In this document: positions 32,072 to 40,907 of the stretch, in pieces | Layout of the letters: every line of letters starts with the position of its first letter | Position numbering within the stretch: the stretch's first letter is position 1 | Origin: JADZEM01 sp046328125 | Lineage (GTDB): Bacteria > Chloroflexota > UBA6077 > JACCZL01 | Direction: 5' to 3' | Assembly: GCA_046328125.1 (NCBI GenBank) | Contig: JAXLXF010000013.1 | Location: 1-64,000, forward strand | Length of the DNA stretch: 64,000 nt | The notes under the pieces: generated by a model | Seen by the model: the letters and a program-made list of their open reading frames with translations, nothing else | The model's database searches: none | What the model was told of the DNA's origin: nothing | Translations under genes and position numbers: made by a program

Positions 32072-35000
32072 ATGCAGTGCGCACAGTGCCACGCCAGGCC
32101 AGCGGGTGACCCCTTCGTCTGTGTGTCGTGCGGCACACGCCTGTACGCGTTCCTCGGGCGGCCGTTCGATCGTGGCGGTACCGTCGGACGGATTCGTGCC
32201 GGCGCTGGCACGCCCGGCGGCTGGCAATCTGGTCGCTCGGCTGCCGACGGACTGACCGAGTCTGCCCGGGAGGCGACCACGCGGTGCCCCTGCTGCCAGT
32301 ACGCCAGCGCTGAGGCGATCCGCTGCCCGCGCTGCCGAAGCACCTTCGACCGCGAGACGTTCGAGGAGTTGGAGCACCTGGCGTACGTCCGCGCCGAGCT
32401 GCCCTCCTGGGTCGCTGTTGGACTGGTGACGCCCGAGGTCGCCGACCGCATCATGGGCGACACCGTCCTGAGCATCCAGGCATTGCGCCAGCGGCTCGGC
32501 GTGCCGGCGGAGGACGAGGTGATTCTCAAGCTGCCGGCTGAGGACGAGGTGACCCTCGGGCTGCCGGCTGAGAATGGGGTGACCGACAGCGCTCCAGTTC
32601 TGGAAACGGTTCGTGCGAGCGCCGCCGTGCCGGACTCAACACCACTGGTGTCACCAGGCGATCTCCCTGCCACTGAGCCAGAGGCGCCCGATGCAGTGTC
32701 AGCTGAGGAGCTTGCCGGTGTGCTGCCCGATGCGCCTGTCGGTGTGCTGGCTGCGGCGTCGACCGTGCCGGCCCGGGAGCCGGAGCCACCCGTTTCACGT
32801 GGCCTCGCGGCCAGGCTCCTCTCCGAGCGGACACTCCACACCCTGCTGGGGCTGGGCGCGTTCCTGGTGCTCGCCTCCGGCGTGGTTATCTCTACTCTCA
32901 ATCCGACCGGCCTCCGGCCGCTCCTGCACGCGCTCGTGGTCGTGCTGACGACCACGCTCTTCTACGCGGCCGGCCTGCTGGTGCGAGATCGGCTGCGCCT
33001 GTCCCTGGCCGGCGCGGCACTGTTCGCCATCGGCGGCGTGTTCGCACCGCTGGCCGTGTGGACGCTCGGCCGCCAGTTGTTGGGCTGGTCGCCAGCGTCC
33101 ACCTGGCTGCTGACCTCGCTGGTCTGTCTCCCGCTGTACCTGCTGACGCACCTGCGCCTGCGTGACCGCGCCGCCGCTGCCTACCTCGCCGTCGCCGGCG
33201 GCAGCGTCGTCCTGGCGCTGTTCCGATGGCTGGACGTCTCGGCATACTGGGCGCTTGACGGGCTCGTGGCCCTGATGGTCGTCTACTTCGGCTTCGCCGC
33301 ACGGCTGGGCATCCGTGCACCTGATCTGCGTCGTGCCCTGACGTGGTCGGCCAACCTCGTCGTTCCAGCATCGTTATTCCTGGTCATACTGGGTCCTGTC
33401 GCGCCCTATCTCGAGGACGGCGGCGTGTTCGCCGGCTGGCCGTCCTCGCCGTGGGGTGAGGACGCCGGCTGGTGGCTGACGGTGCTGTTCTACGGTCTGG
33501 CCGCCCAGTTGACGGGGCGGACGGTCTACCGGGCTGTCGCTGCCTGGCTGACGCCGCTCGCGTACTTCGTGACGCTGGGCGCTCTGTACTTCCTGACGCG
33601 GGGTGCCATGTACGTCGCCAACGACTGGTATCCTCCACTGCTCGTCGCGCTGGCCGTCGGCTTCCTGCTGGCGGATCGCTGGCGCGACTCCCGGCCTCCT
33701 GACGCTGCTATTGGACGCATCGTCTTTGAGCCGTTCCTCCAGGTCGCCACGCTGCTGCTGGCTCTGGCTGTGATCTACCCGTTCATCGCCATCGCCTATC
33801 AGATCGTGACGTGGCTGCTCGTCGCCGTCACCCTTGCCGCGGCGGCCCGCCTGATCCCCCACCGCGCGCCGGCCTGGGCGTCCGTGGCGATGCTGCTGGC
33901 GGCCTGGGAGCGGGCGCTCGTACTGCTGCAGCCTGCAGCGCCAGTGTGGGCGGCTGCCTGGCTACTGGCGGCCGTCGTCCTGCTCGCGGTCGCCGAGGTC
34001 TGGGCGCGCCGGAGTGGCGATGCCGCCCTCCGGCCAGAACAGCTGGTCGCCGGCGTCGGTTGTCGCTCGTGGTTCGTGGGGCCGCTGTTCGCGGCCGGCT
34101 TCGGGCTGCTCGTATTCGTCCTTTTCACCGTCGCTTCGCTGGCACCCATGTCACCACATCTGGGCGTCGTCCCGGCGCTCGGCCCGGTCGCTATCGGCAC
34201 GCTGCTCGGCATGGCGAGCGTCTGGGCGGCGCTCGCAGTCACCCGGCGCCTGCCCTGGCTCCTGACCATGACGGCGCTCCTGACGATCGCCGCGCTGCCG
34301 CCCGCCGTCGTCGAGATCGTTGCCACACTGGGCCGCGCAGCCATCCCGGCTGACTTTGCCATTGGCGTGACTGCGCTCGGGATCGCCTATCTCCTGCTCA
34401 GTCTGGTGCTGGAGCGCGCCGACGTCCGGCGCGCCGCTCCGTTCTTCGTCCTCGGCTTTGTGCCGCTGGTGGAGGCGCAGCTGCTGGCCGCCCGGTACCA
34501 GCTCCTCCAGGTGGTGGTCGGCGGTCTCGGCCTGCTGGCCCTGGCGGGGACGGCGTCGTTGGTGCATCGTGGGGCGCATCGGACGTATGCGGCCGTCCTG
34601 CGCGTGATGATCCCCGGTGGCTCGCCCGGACCAGCCTCCGCGCTCTTCTTCGTGCTGACAGCCTGGCTGCTGCCGGCCTGGCTGCTCCTGCTGCCCGGCC
34701 TGGTCGTGCCGACGGCTAACCCGAGCCACCTGGGGGTGGCGCTGACTGCCCTCGCGGTCGTGTGGGTCACGGTAGGGAGATGGGGTCCGTTCCGCCGTCC
34801 GGCCTACCAGGCGGCGCTATACGTCGCCGGTTACGTCATGTCGGTGATGGGGCCGGCCGTCGCGGCACCTGAGTACCTGCCCCGCATCGCGACGCTGGCA
34901 GTCGTCGTGCTGCTGTACACCGGCTCGGCCATCGAAGGACGGGACAGCCGCTGGCTGACGCCGGTGGCGGTGCTGCTGCCGGTCCTGCTCTGGCAGGCGC

Positions 35001-36916
35001 TGGAGCCGCTGCCGATCTTCGAGTGGGCGTACGGCCTGGCGCTGGTCGTGCTGGCGGCGAAGTATCTCGTGGTCGGCGTCGTGCTGCACCACGGGAGCCT
35101 CCGGGCGCTCGGCCGTCCGGTGACGGGGCACGTCAGCGCGTGGGCGCAGCCGTTCTTCGCCGTTGGGGCGATCCTCGCCTGTGGCGGCCTCTTCCGTCTG
35201 GCGTTCCAGACCCGTGACCTGATGGCGCTCGGGTACGGGCTCGGCTGCCTCTACTTCGTGGGCTCGGCGCTCGTGTTCCGCCAGCCGGCCTTTGGCGCGC
35301 TGGCCGTGGTCACCGGGATCGTCACCTACCTGTCCGCGCTGACCCTCACGCCGCTGCCGCCCGGCTGGTACGGCGTCGGGCTGCTGCCGGGCTCGGCGTT
35401 GACGCTGGCGCTGGCCGAGACGGCCCGACGTCGCCTGGACCGCCAGCTTGAAGAGGCTTCGGCGGCCCAGGGTCTGGACTGGCTGCTCGGCCGCTGGGCG
35501 CTGCCCCTGGACGCAGCCGCGTTCGGCGGGACGTTCGCCGCGCCAGCGCTGCCGTCGGCCGGCATGGACGCCTGGTCCGCTGCCTGGTGGGGCGGCGCCG
35601 CGATGCTCGTGACCATCGCCGTGCTGCGACGCCAGCCGGCCTGGCTCTACCCCGCCATCGGCGCCGCGCTGGCTGGCCTCGCGACGTCCAGCCTGGCTAT
35701 CAACCCGAGCCTCGTCGCCAGCGACCTTGCCACCGTCCTGATCGGGCCGGTCTGGATCCTGGTCGGCCTGACCTGGGCGTTCGACCGACGACGACGGGAG
35801 GGCAGCTCGACCGTCGGGCAGGCCGTCGAGCTCGCGCTGCCGTCGCTGGCCGCTCCTGACCAGTTGCTCCAGGGGATCATGGGCGCGCTCGGCTGGGCCG
35901 CCGAGGACCGGGCCGGGAAGTGGCTGGCGCCGGTTCGCACCTGGGCCTGGGTCACCCTGCTCGCCTCCACGGTCGTCGGCGCGACAGACCCGCTGGACGG
36001 GCTGATCACCGCCGCCGCGTACGGCCTGCTCGTCGCGTTCGTGGCCCAGTCCCGGCGCGGCCAGCTGTACGCCTGGGGCGCTCTCGTCCTGGCGGTGGCC
36101 GCGTTCGCCCACTGGCTTCACCTGGCCGGCACGCCTGACGTGAGCCAGCCAGTTGCCTGGACAACCCTGGCGCTGACCCTGACCTTCGTGTCGATCGCGG
36201 TGCGCCGCCTGCACCTGACCGTGCTCCGGGTCTGGTTCTCGCCGGTCACGTTCGGCTCGGCGACGCTCGCCGTGGCGGCGGTTGGTCTGGCGCTGGTCAC
36301 ACCTGGCGGGGTTTCGCTCGGGGTGCTCGCCATCGCGACGGTCGGCTGTGGCCTGTCGCTGTTCGCCCACGCCAGCTTCGATCGTCTGCGGCTGCTGCTC
36401 TACGTGGGGATGCTGGTGGTGGCAGCCGGCTACGTGCTGGCGCTCCTGTTCTGGCACGTCGGACAGGCGCAGGCGTTCATCCTGCCGCCGGGGCTGACGA
36501 TGCTGACGATTGCGTACCTCGAGTGGCGGCGCCACCAGGGGCTGCTGCTGAAGCACCTGGCCGAAGACGCCGCGCTGGCGCTCCTGCTCGGCGGCTCCTT
36601 GATCCAGGCACTCGGGTTCCTCGGCGGCGGCTTCGACCGCTACACCTATGACGCGCTCCTGCTCCTCGAAAGCTCGGTGGTGTTCGGCCTGGGCGCCCTG
36701 TTGCACTGGCGGCGGCCGTTCTTCGCCGGGGCGCTCGTGCTGGTCGCGGACGTGGGCATCCTCCTGGCCGATCCGATCCGAGCGCTCAACACGTGGTATC
36801 TGGTCGCCGCCATCGGGCTGGTGATGATCCTGGGCGTGATCCTGGTCGAGCAGCGCCGCCAGCAGATCCCCCTCTGGCTGGACGAGTGGCGCGCCTGGCT
36901 GGAGCGCTGGGACTGA
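32072..36916 (+). CDS. Giant polytopic membrane protein with N-terminal zinc ribbons
   Basis: 1614 residues. Two zinc ribbons open the protein: CAQCHARPAG ... CVSCG (residues 3-24) and CPCCQYASAEAIRCPRC (about 72-88). A helical segment and an acidic linker with three 30-bp tandem repeats (32501-32590; unit LPAEDEVTLG) precede about 1350 residues that are almost all hydrophobic helices, roughly 35-40 of them, without the charged motifs of known transporters. The layout resembles zinc-ribbon/DUF2157-type or SCO7613-like membrane proteins of unknown function. The ATG follows GGAGGCCACG. A terminator-like hairpin at 36944 follows, so it is monocistronic. Confidence 0.82.
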   Translation: MQCAQCHARPAGDPFVCVSCGTRLYAFLGRPFDRGGTVGRIRAGAGTPGGWQSGRSAADGLTESAREATTRCPCCQYASAEAIRCPRCRSTFDRETFEELEHLAYVRAELPSWVAVGLVTPEVADRIMGDTVLSIQALRQRLGVPAEDEVILKLPAEDEVTLGLPAENGVTDSAPVLETVRASAAVPDSTPLVSPGDLPATEPEAPDAVSAEELAGVLPDAPVGVLAAASTVPAREPEPPVSRGLAARLLSERTLHTLLGLGAFLVLASGVVISTLNPTGLRPLLHALVVVLTTTLFYAAGLLVRDRLRLSLAGAALFAIGGVFAPLAVWTLGRQLLGWSPASTWLLTSLVCLPLYLLTHLRLRDRAAAAYLAVAGGSVVLALFRWLDVSAYWALDGLVALMVVYFGFAARLGIRAPDLRRALTWSANLVVPASLFLVILGPVAPYLEDGGVFAGWPSSPWGEDAGWWLTVLFYGLAAQLTGRTVYRAVAAWLTPLAYFVTLGALYFLTRGAMYVANDWYPPLLVALAVGFLLADRWRDSRPPDAAIGRIVFEPFLQVATLLLALAVIYPFIAIAYQIVTWLLVAVTLAAAARLIPHRAPAWASVAMLLAAWERALVLLQPAAPVWAAAWLLAAVVLLAVAEVWARRSGDAALRPEQLVAGVGCRSWFVGPLFAAGFGLLVFVLFTVASLAPMSPHLGVVPALGPVAIGTLLGMASVWAALAVTRRLPWLLTMTALLTIAALPPAVVEIVATLGRAAIPADFAIGVTALGIAYLLLSLVLERADVRRAAPFFVLGFVPLVEAQLLAARYQLLQVVVGGLGLLALAGTASLVHRGAHRTYAAVLRVMIPGGSPGPASALFFVLTAWLLPAWLLLLPGLVVPTANPSHLGVALTALAVVWVTVGRWGPFRRPAYQAALYVAGYVMSVMGPAVAAPEYLPRIATLAVVVLLYTGSAIEGRDSRWLTPVAVLLPVLLWQALEPLPIFEWAYGLALVVLAAKYLVVGVVLHHGSLRALGRPVTGHVSAWAQPFFAVGAILACGGLFRLAFQTRDLMALGYGLGCLYFVGSALVFRQPAFGALAVVTGIVTYLSALTLTPLPPGWYGVGLLPGSALTLALAETARRRLDRQLEEASAAQGLDWLLGRWALPLDAAAFGGTFAAPALPSAGMDAWSAAWWGGAAMLVTIAVLRRQPAWLYPAIGAALAGLATSSLAINPSLVASDLATVLIGPVWILVGLTWAFDRRRREGSSTVGQAVELALPSLAAPDQLLQGIMGALGWAAEDRAGKWLAPVRTWAWVTLLASTVVGATDPLDGLITAAAYGLLVAFVAQSRRGQLYAWGALVLAVAAFAHWLHLAGTPDVSQPVAWTTLALTLTFVSIAVRRLHLTVLRVWFSPVTFGSATLAVAAVGLALVTPGGVSLGVLAIATVGCGLSLFAHASFDRLRLLLYVGMLVVAAGYVLALLFWHVGQAQAFILPPGLTMLTIAYLEWRRHQGLLLKHLAEDAALALLLGGSLIQALGFLGGGFDRYTYDALLLLESSVVFGLGALLHWRRPFFAGALVLVADVGILLADPIRALNTWYLVAAIGLVMILGVILVEQRRQQIPLWLDEWRAWLERWD

Positions 36917-36943
36917 GCCTCCCACCCTGGCGATTCGGAAAGA

Positions 36944-36980
36944 CGCCGCCTCGGTCGCGTGGCACGCGACCGAGGCGGCG
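36944..36980 (+). terminator. 17-bp perfect stem with 3-nt loop; rest of gap 36917-37244
   Basis: CGCCGCCTCGGTCGCGT (36944-36960) pairs exactly with 36964-36980 around GGC. It is 28 bases after the stop of the giant membrane protein gene. The remaining 260 bp to the FAD oxidoreductase start show no gene; an AGGAAGGA sequence precedes that start at a long spacing. Confidence 0.7.
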
Positions 36981-37244
36981 CGTCGTGGCCTCTCGGCGGT
37001 CCGTGTCGGCCTCGCCGCCGAGCACCGGTCGCGAGGGACGCCCGCAACACCCGTGTGCGAACGTTCCCAGGGCGCGAAGGGCAGGGTAGAATGGTCGGGC
37101 GGACGGCCGCCCCGACCCTGTACGCACGCCCCGAAGCTTCGACGGCGGGGGCGGCGCCCGGTGTGGGCCGTGAACGCTCGCGCGCAGGGCCGTCAAGCCA
37201 GGGCTATCGGGCAGGGCTCACAGGAAGGACGTCGTAGCGCCCAC

Positions 37245-38495
37245 ATGCCGGCAACAGTTGAGCATCTCATCATCGGAGGCGGGCTGGCCGGCGTCACGGC
37301 CGCCGAGACGATTCGTGCCCTCGGTGCGCGCGGCTCGGTGGCGATCGTATCCGGGGAGATCGACCCGCCACATGACCGTCCCCCGCTCTCCAAGGAGCTC
37401 CTGCGTGACGAGCGGTCCCGGCAGCAGGTGCTCCTGCGCCCGCTCGACTTCTACCAGTCTCGGCGTATCGGGCTGGTGCTGGGGCGGCCGGCGCTCTCGC
37501 TGAAGCCAGAGTCGCACGAGGTCGTGCTAGCGGACGGCGAGACGATCGGCTATCAGCGACTCCTGCTGGCGACGGGCGGACGGCCGCGCAGCGTGGGCGT
37601 GCCGGGCGAGTCGCTGTCGGGCATCTACCAGTTGCGGACCCTGGCCGAAGCCGAGCGCTTGAAAGAGGCGGCCGGCGCATCCACCCGAGTCGTCGTCGTC
37701 GGAGCCAGCTTCATCGGCCTCGAAGTTGCCGCGTCGCTCGCCGAGCGCGGTTTGGACGTGACGGTGCTGAACCAGGACGCCCAGGTCTGGCCGAACGTGA
37801 TGCCGCCCGAGATCGCGAGCGCCATCCAGGCCGATTTCGAGGACCGCGGCGTCTCGTTCCGCCACAACGTCCGCGTGACAGGATTCGAGGGCAAAGACAG
37901 CCTCGAGTACATCGTCACCAACGCCGGCGACGTGGAAGCGTCGTTCGTGGTGGTCGGCGTCGGCATCCAGTTGAACACGGAGCTGGCGGCGGCGGCCGGC
38001 CTGAAGGTGGACGACGGCATCCTCGTGGACGACCGGCTCCAGACTTCCGAGCCGGGCATCTACGCGGCCGGCGACGTGGCCCGGTTCCCGGACGTGTTCG
38101 CCAGCCTCCAGGGCGAGCCGGTCCTCCGCCACGTCGAGCATTGGGACAACGCCGTGGCGCAAGGGCGCGTCGCGGGCGCCAACATGGCCGGCAAGCGCGC
38201 CCGCTTCCAGCACGTCCCCTACTTCTGGACGGACGTCTTCGACCACACCATCAACGTGGTCGGCTCGCTGGACGGTGGCGAGATCACGCTGGTGCGCGGC
38301 TCCGTGGAAAGCCGCAAGGCCACCTACCTCGTGCTACGCGGCGGCTACGTGCGGGGCGCGCTGATGCTCAACCGGGCCAGCGACCGCCGCGCCCTGTCCG
38401 AGCTGATCGGCAAGCGCGTCCCGATCCAGGACCACCTGGAGCAACTGGCGGACCCTGCCTTCAAGCTTGCCGACCTCGTGCCGCCGGCCCCATAG
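37245..38495 (+). CDS. FAD/NAD(P)-binding oxidoreductase, ferredoxin/rubredoxin reductase-like
   Basis: 416 residues. FAD-binding HLIIGGGLAGVTAAETIRAL, the NAD-binding glycine motif VVVVGASFIGLEVAASLAER, and the second FAD motif with Asp in GIYAAGDVARFPD. PPHDRPPLSKELL is typical of the BphA4/putidaredoxin-reductase class and the C-terminal domain follows. It would pass electrons from NAD(P)H to a ferredoxin or monooxygenase partner, none of which is adjacent. The frame is open upstream to 37053 but the fold starts at MPATVEHLIIGGG. The next gene starts 46 bp downstream. Confidence 0.9.
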   Translation: MPATVEHLIIGGGLAGVTAAETIRALGARGSVAIVSGEIDPPHDRPPLSKELLRDERSRQQVLLRPLDFYQSRRIGLVLGRPALSLKPESHEVVLADGETIGYQRLLLATGGRPRSVGVPGESLSGIYQLRTLAEAERLKEAAGASTRVVVVGASFIGLEVAASLAERGLDVTVLNQDAQVWPNVMPPEIASAIQADFEDRGVSFRHNVRVTGFEGKDSLEYIVTNAGDVEASFVVVGVGIQLNTELAAAAGLKVDDGILVDDRLQTSEPGIYAAGDVARFPDVFASLQGEPVLRHVEHWDNAVAQGRVAGANMAGKRARFQHVPYFWTDVFDHTINVVGSLDGGEITLVRGSVESRKATYLVLRGGYVRGALMLNRASDRRALSELIGKRVPIQDHLEQLADPAFKLADLVPPAP

Positions 38496-38541
38496 CCTTC
38501 CTTCATCGTCGTTTGCCTTGCTGGTCGGGCATCATCCAGGC

Positions 38542-39513
38542 GTGAACCGCACCGATCGGCTGATGGGCATCGTCCTGGAGTTTCAGGCGCGCGGCGAGCT
38601 CCGCGCCGAAGACCTGGCCGAGACGTTCGAGGTCAGCGTCCGCACCATCTACCGCGACGTCGAGGCGCTCTCCGAGACCGGCGTCCCGATCGTGGCGACG
38701 CCCGGCAGGGGGTATCGCCTGATGGACGGCTACTTCCTGCCACCACTCAGCTTCACCGCCGACGAGGCGGCATTGTTGATCCTCGGCGGCGAGCTGGTGC
38801 GGGACCGCGTCGATCCGCAGCTGCGGCAGGCGGCCGAGGAGGCGCTCCGCAAGCTGATGAGCGTCCTGCCCGCCGACCGCCGCGCCGAGATGGAGCGACG
38901 CCGCCAGAGCCTCTTCTTCGCGTCGGTCACCAGCCAGGCGAACGACCGCCGGCTGGTGCTGGCCCGCCGCGCCATCGAAGAGCGGCGCGTTGTCCGGCTG
39001 CTGTACCACGCATTCCGCCGCGACGCGCCAGATCCGCGTGACGTCGAGCCGGTCCGTCTCGTCCACCTTGGCGACGCCTGGCACCTGGCCGGCTACTGTC
39101 GCCTGCGCCAGGGGCCGCGCCTCTTTCGGCTGGATCGGATCGACCGTCTGGAGGTGCTGCCGGAGCAGTTCACGCTGGATGCGCGGCACGCTCGGGCTGC
39201 CAGCTCGGATCGTTCGGACCTGGAGCATCCTGAGGCGCGAGTCCGCTTCGACCGCGACGTCCTGCGCTGGGTTCGCGAGCGACAGCCGTTCACCCTCGTC
39301 CGCGAAGAAACCGACCTGGAGGGACCGGTCTTCGTGTACGCTCTCCGTGACGAGATAGAGCTGTTGCGCTGGCTCTTGCCCTGGGGGCGCGCCGTCGAGA
39401 TCCTCAGTCCGGACTGGCTGCGCGCACGCCTGGCGCACGAGGCGCGCGCGATGCTGGCTCGCCACGCGGCACGGTCACCAGAGGCGCAGACGGAGCCCGT
39501 GTTCGCGCGCTGA
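38542..39513 (+). CDS. HTH/WYL-domain transcriptional regulator
   Basis: 323 residues. The N-terminal HTH_11-type winged helix reads NRTDRLMGIVLEFQARGELR then LAETFEVSVRTIYRDVEALS. A WYL domain follows (RRVVRLLYHAF, VEPVRLVHLGDAWHLAGYCR) and a WCX-type C-terminal region. WYL proteins sense nucleotide or DNA-related ligands and often control repair or defence genes. GTG 38542 places the HTH at the start. A perfect 16-bp palindrome follows its stop codon. Confidence 0.9.
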   Translation: MNRTDRLMGIVLEFQARGELRAEDLAETFEVSVRTIYRDVEALSETGVPIVATPGRGYRLMDGYFLPPLSFTADEAALLILGGELVRDRVDPQLRQAAEEALRKLMSVLPADRRAEMERRRQSLFFASVTSQANDRRLVLARRAIEERRVVRLLYHAFRRDAPDPRDVEPVRLVHLGDAWHLAGYCRLRQGPRLFRLDRIDRLEVLPEQFTLDARHARAASSDRSDLEHPEARVRFDRDVLRWVRERQPFTLVREETDLEGPVFVYALRDEIELLRWLLPWGRAVEILSPDWLRARLAHEARAMLARHAARSPEAQTEPVFAR

Positions 39514-39521
39514 CAGCCGGC

Positions 39522-39537
39522 GTGTCGGATCCGACAC
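39522..39537. promoter_or_regulatory. Perfect 16-bp palindrome between WYL regulator and phosphatase
   Basis: GTGTCGGATCCGACAC is fully self-complementary, with outer TGACAG/CTGTCA arms adding further symmetry (39511-39543). It lies 8 bp after the WYL gene and 70 bp before the phosphatase. Its size suits a dimeric repressor operator; a terminator function is also possible. Confidence 0.4.
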
Positions 39538-39606
39538 CTGTCACGGCGCTGTCTCGTTCTTATGCTTGACGTGAAGTATTTGTAGCCTGCGAGCGACGGT
39601 ATCCCG

Positions 39607-40053
39607 ATGGACAGCGGAAACTGGCTCTTCCCCGACCGACTATTGGCCTGCGCCTATCCCTGGGGACCGGATGGCCTGGCACACCTGGCGGAGCGCGGCA
39701 TTCAAGTCGTCGTCAACCTCCACGAGCGCGGCCACGACCCGGCCCGGCTGGCGCGTCTCGGCCTGACTGAGGTTCACGTGCCAGTGGCCGACTTCACTGC
39801 CCCAACGCCCGAGCAGCTCGCGAGCGGCGTCCAGGCGATCAAGCACGCGCTCCATGATGGCCAGCGGGTCGCCGTCCACTGCGCGGCCGGCCTGGGCCGG
39901 ACCGGTACGTTGCTCGCCTGCTACCTCGTCTCTATCGGCATGGAGCCGGACGCTGCCGTCGCACGCGTCCGCGCAGCCCGGCCAGGCTCCGTTGAGACGG
40001 CCGCGCAGGAGGCCGCTGTCGCGGAGTTCGCTCGGACGAGGAGCGAGGGATGA
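39607..40053 (+). CDS. Dual-specificity/tyrosine phosphatase-like protein
   Basis: 148 residues. The cysteine phosphatase P-loop is complete: VAVHCAAGLGRTGTLLACYL (Cys-x5-Arg), and the general acid Asp is in HVPVADFTAPTPEQL. The size suits the CDC14/PTP-like group found in bacteria and archaea, which dephosphorylate tyrosine, inositol phosphates or RNA ends. The last codons and the stop lie inside a palindromic repeat (40038-40114), so the C-terminus (RTRSEG) may have been replaced by repeat sequence. Confidence 0.85.
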   Translation: MDSGNWLFPDRLLACAYPWGPDGLAHLAERGIQVVVNLHERGHDPARLARLGLTEVHVPVADFTAPTPEQLASGVQAIKHALHDGQRVAVHCAAGLGRTGTLLACYLVSIGMEPDAAVARVRAARPGSVETAAQEAAVAEFARTRSEG

Positions 40054-40114
40054 GGGGCGAGGGGCGAGTATGACAGGCTCGCCCCTCGCCCCTCGCTACT
40101 CCCTACTCGCTCCT
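40038..40114. repeat. GAGGGGCGAG-type inverted repeat overlapping a stop codon
   Basis: A 17-bp perfect inverted repeat of GAGGGGCGAGGGGCGAG (40052-40068 with 40078-40094), with looser pairing outside. Similar sequence occurs at 48380-48418 and inside the histidine kinase gene at 53207-53285. Confidence 0.7.
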
Positions 40115-40224
40115 GACAGGACGGTGTCAGGAGGGCAGACGTAGGCTGAAGGTGCAGGTCGAGCGGCCGGTCCGCGTGTGAGGACCGCGACGCACTCGAC
40201 CGAGCACACGTTCAGGAGCCGGCC

Positions 40225-40584
40225 ATGATTCGCGGCCTCACCTACGTCATCGTCACCACGTCAGACGTCCCGCGCGCCCGCCGCTTCTTCACCGAGCAGC
40301 TCGGGCTGAGCACCGAGGACGACATGGGCGACGTATTCAGCCAGTTCACCACCCGTGACGGCTCGCTCTGGGCCATCATGCAGGCGTCCCCGGATGCTCC
40401 TGCCAACGGCGTCGAGCTGTATCTCAAGGTGGACGACACGGACGAGGCGTACGCGGCATGGAAGGCGCGCGGCGTCGAGATGGTGAGCGAGCCGTGGGAC
40501 GCGCCGTTCGGGCGGACCTTCTCGTTCAAGGACGCCGACGGGCGCGTGCTGCACGCCTACACGCGGCCGGCGGAGCTGGCATGA
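40225..40584 (+). CDS. VOC family (glyoxalase/bleomycin-resistance-like) protein
   Basis: 119 residues, one VOC domain made of two beta-alpha-beta3 modules: TYVIVTTSDVPRARRFFTEQ and AYAAWKARGVEMVSEPWD, ending FGRTFSFKDADGRVLHAYTR. The metal-ligand positions of true dioxygenases are not convincingly conserved, so it may bind rather than transform its ligand. The stop overlaps the start of the DNA glycosylase gene by four bases (ATGA), showing coupling. Confidence 0.85.
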   Translation: MIRGLTYVIVTTSDVPRARRFFTEQLGLSTEDDMGDVFSQFTTRDGSLWAIMQASPDAPANGVELYLKVDDTDEAYAAWKARGVEMVSEPWDAPFGRTFSFKDADGRVLHAYTRPAELA

Positions 40585-40806
40585 GCGGAGTGACGAGGCT
40601 GAACGTTCAGCGCCAGACCGGCGACATGCGTCCCCAGTCTGTACCCTGGGCCGTACAGACTGGCGTCCATGAGCTCTTTCCCCGCGCACCGTTCAGCTTC
40701 GGGCACGCGCTCGGCTTCCTGCGACGGTTCCCGCCCACGCTCGGCGAACGGGCCGTCGTCGGGGAGGCAGTCCTGGGCGCCGCCCGTGTGGACGGCCGGA
40801 CCATCG

Positions 40807-40822
40807 CGTTTCACGTGGAACA
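40807..40822. other. Degenerate parS-like sequence
   Basis: CGTTTCACGTGGAACA matches 14 of 16 positions of the ParB site TGTTTCACGTGAAACA. It lies in the glycosylase coding sequence (FHVEQ), so it may be coincidental, but a 15/16 match is 3.3 kb away. Confidence 0.3.
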
Positions 40823-40855
40823 GTCCGGCAGCACGGAACGGCCTGCACTCCGCTG

Positions 40856-40907
40856 CACCCTGCATCTCCCCATCTCCCGCTCGGGGGAGATGGGGAGATG
40901 CAGGGTG
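40856..40907. repeat. Perfect 23-bp hairpin inserted in the glycosylase gene
   Basis: Bases 40856-40878 are the exact reverse complement of 40885-40907, with loop GCTCGG. The arms are built from CATCTCCCC-like units. Insertion of this length, plus a likely short duplication, changes the frame by two. Confidence 0.8.

Noticed and set aside
32791..32806. Third parS-like sequence (CGTTTCACGTGGCCTC)
   Set aside because: Too many mismatches in the right half to be a credible ParB site; it lies inside a coding sequence.
34817..36925. 702-codon open frame antisense to the giant membrane protein gene
   Set aside because: Gln/Arg/Gly-rich translation typical of an antisense shadow; the plus-strand frame has zinc ribbons and membrane helices.
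40038..40114. CRISPR array or tandem guide-like repeats
   Set aside because: The GAGGGGCGAG units are inverted and contiguous without spacers, so they do not form a CRISPR array. No cas gene is present in the window.
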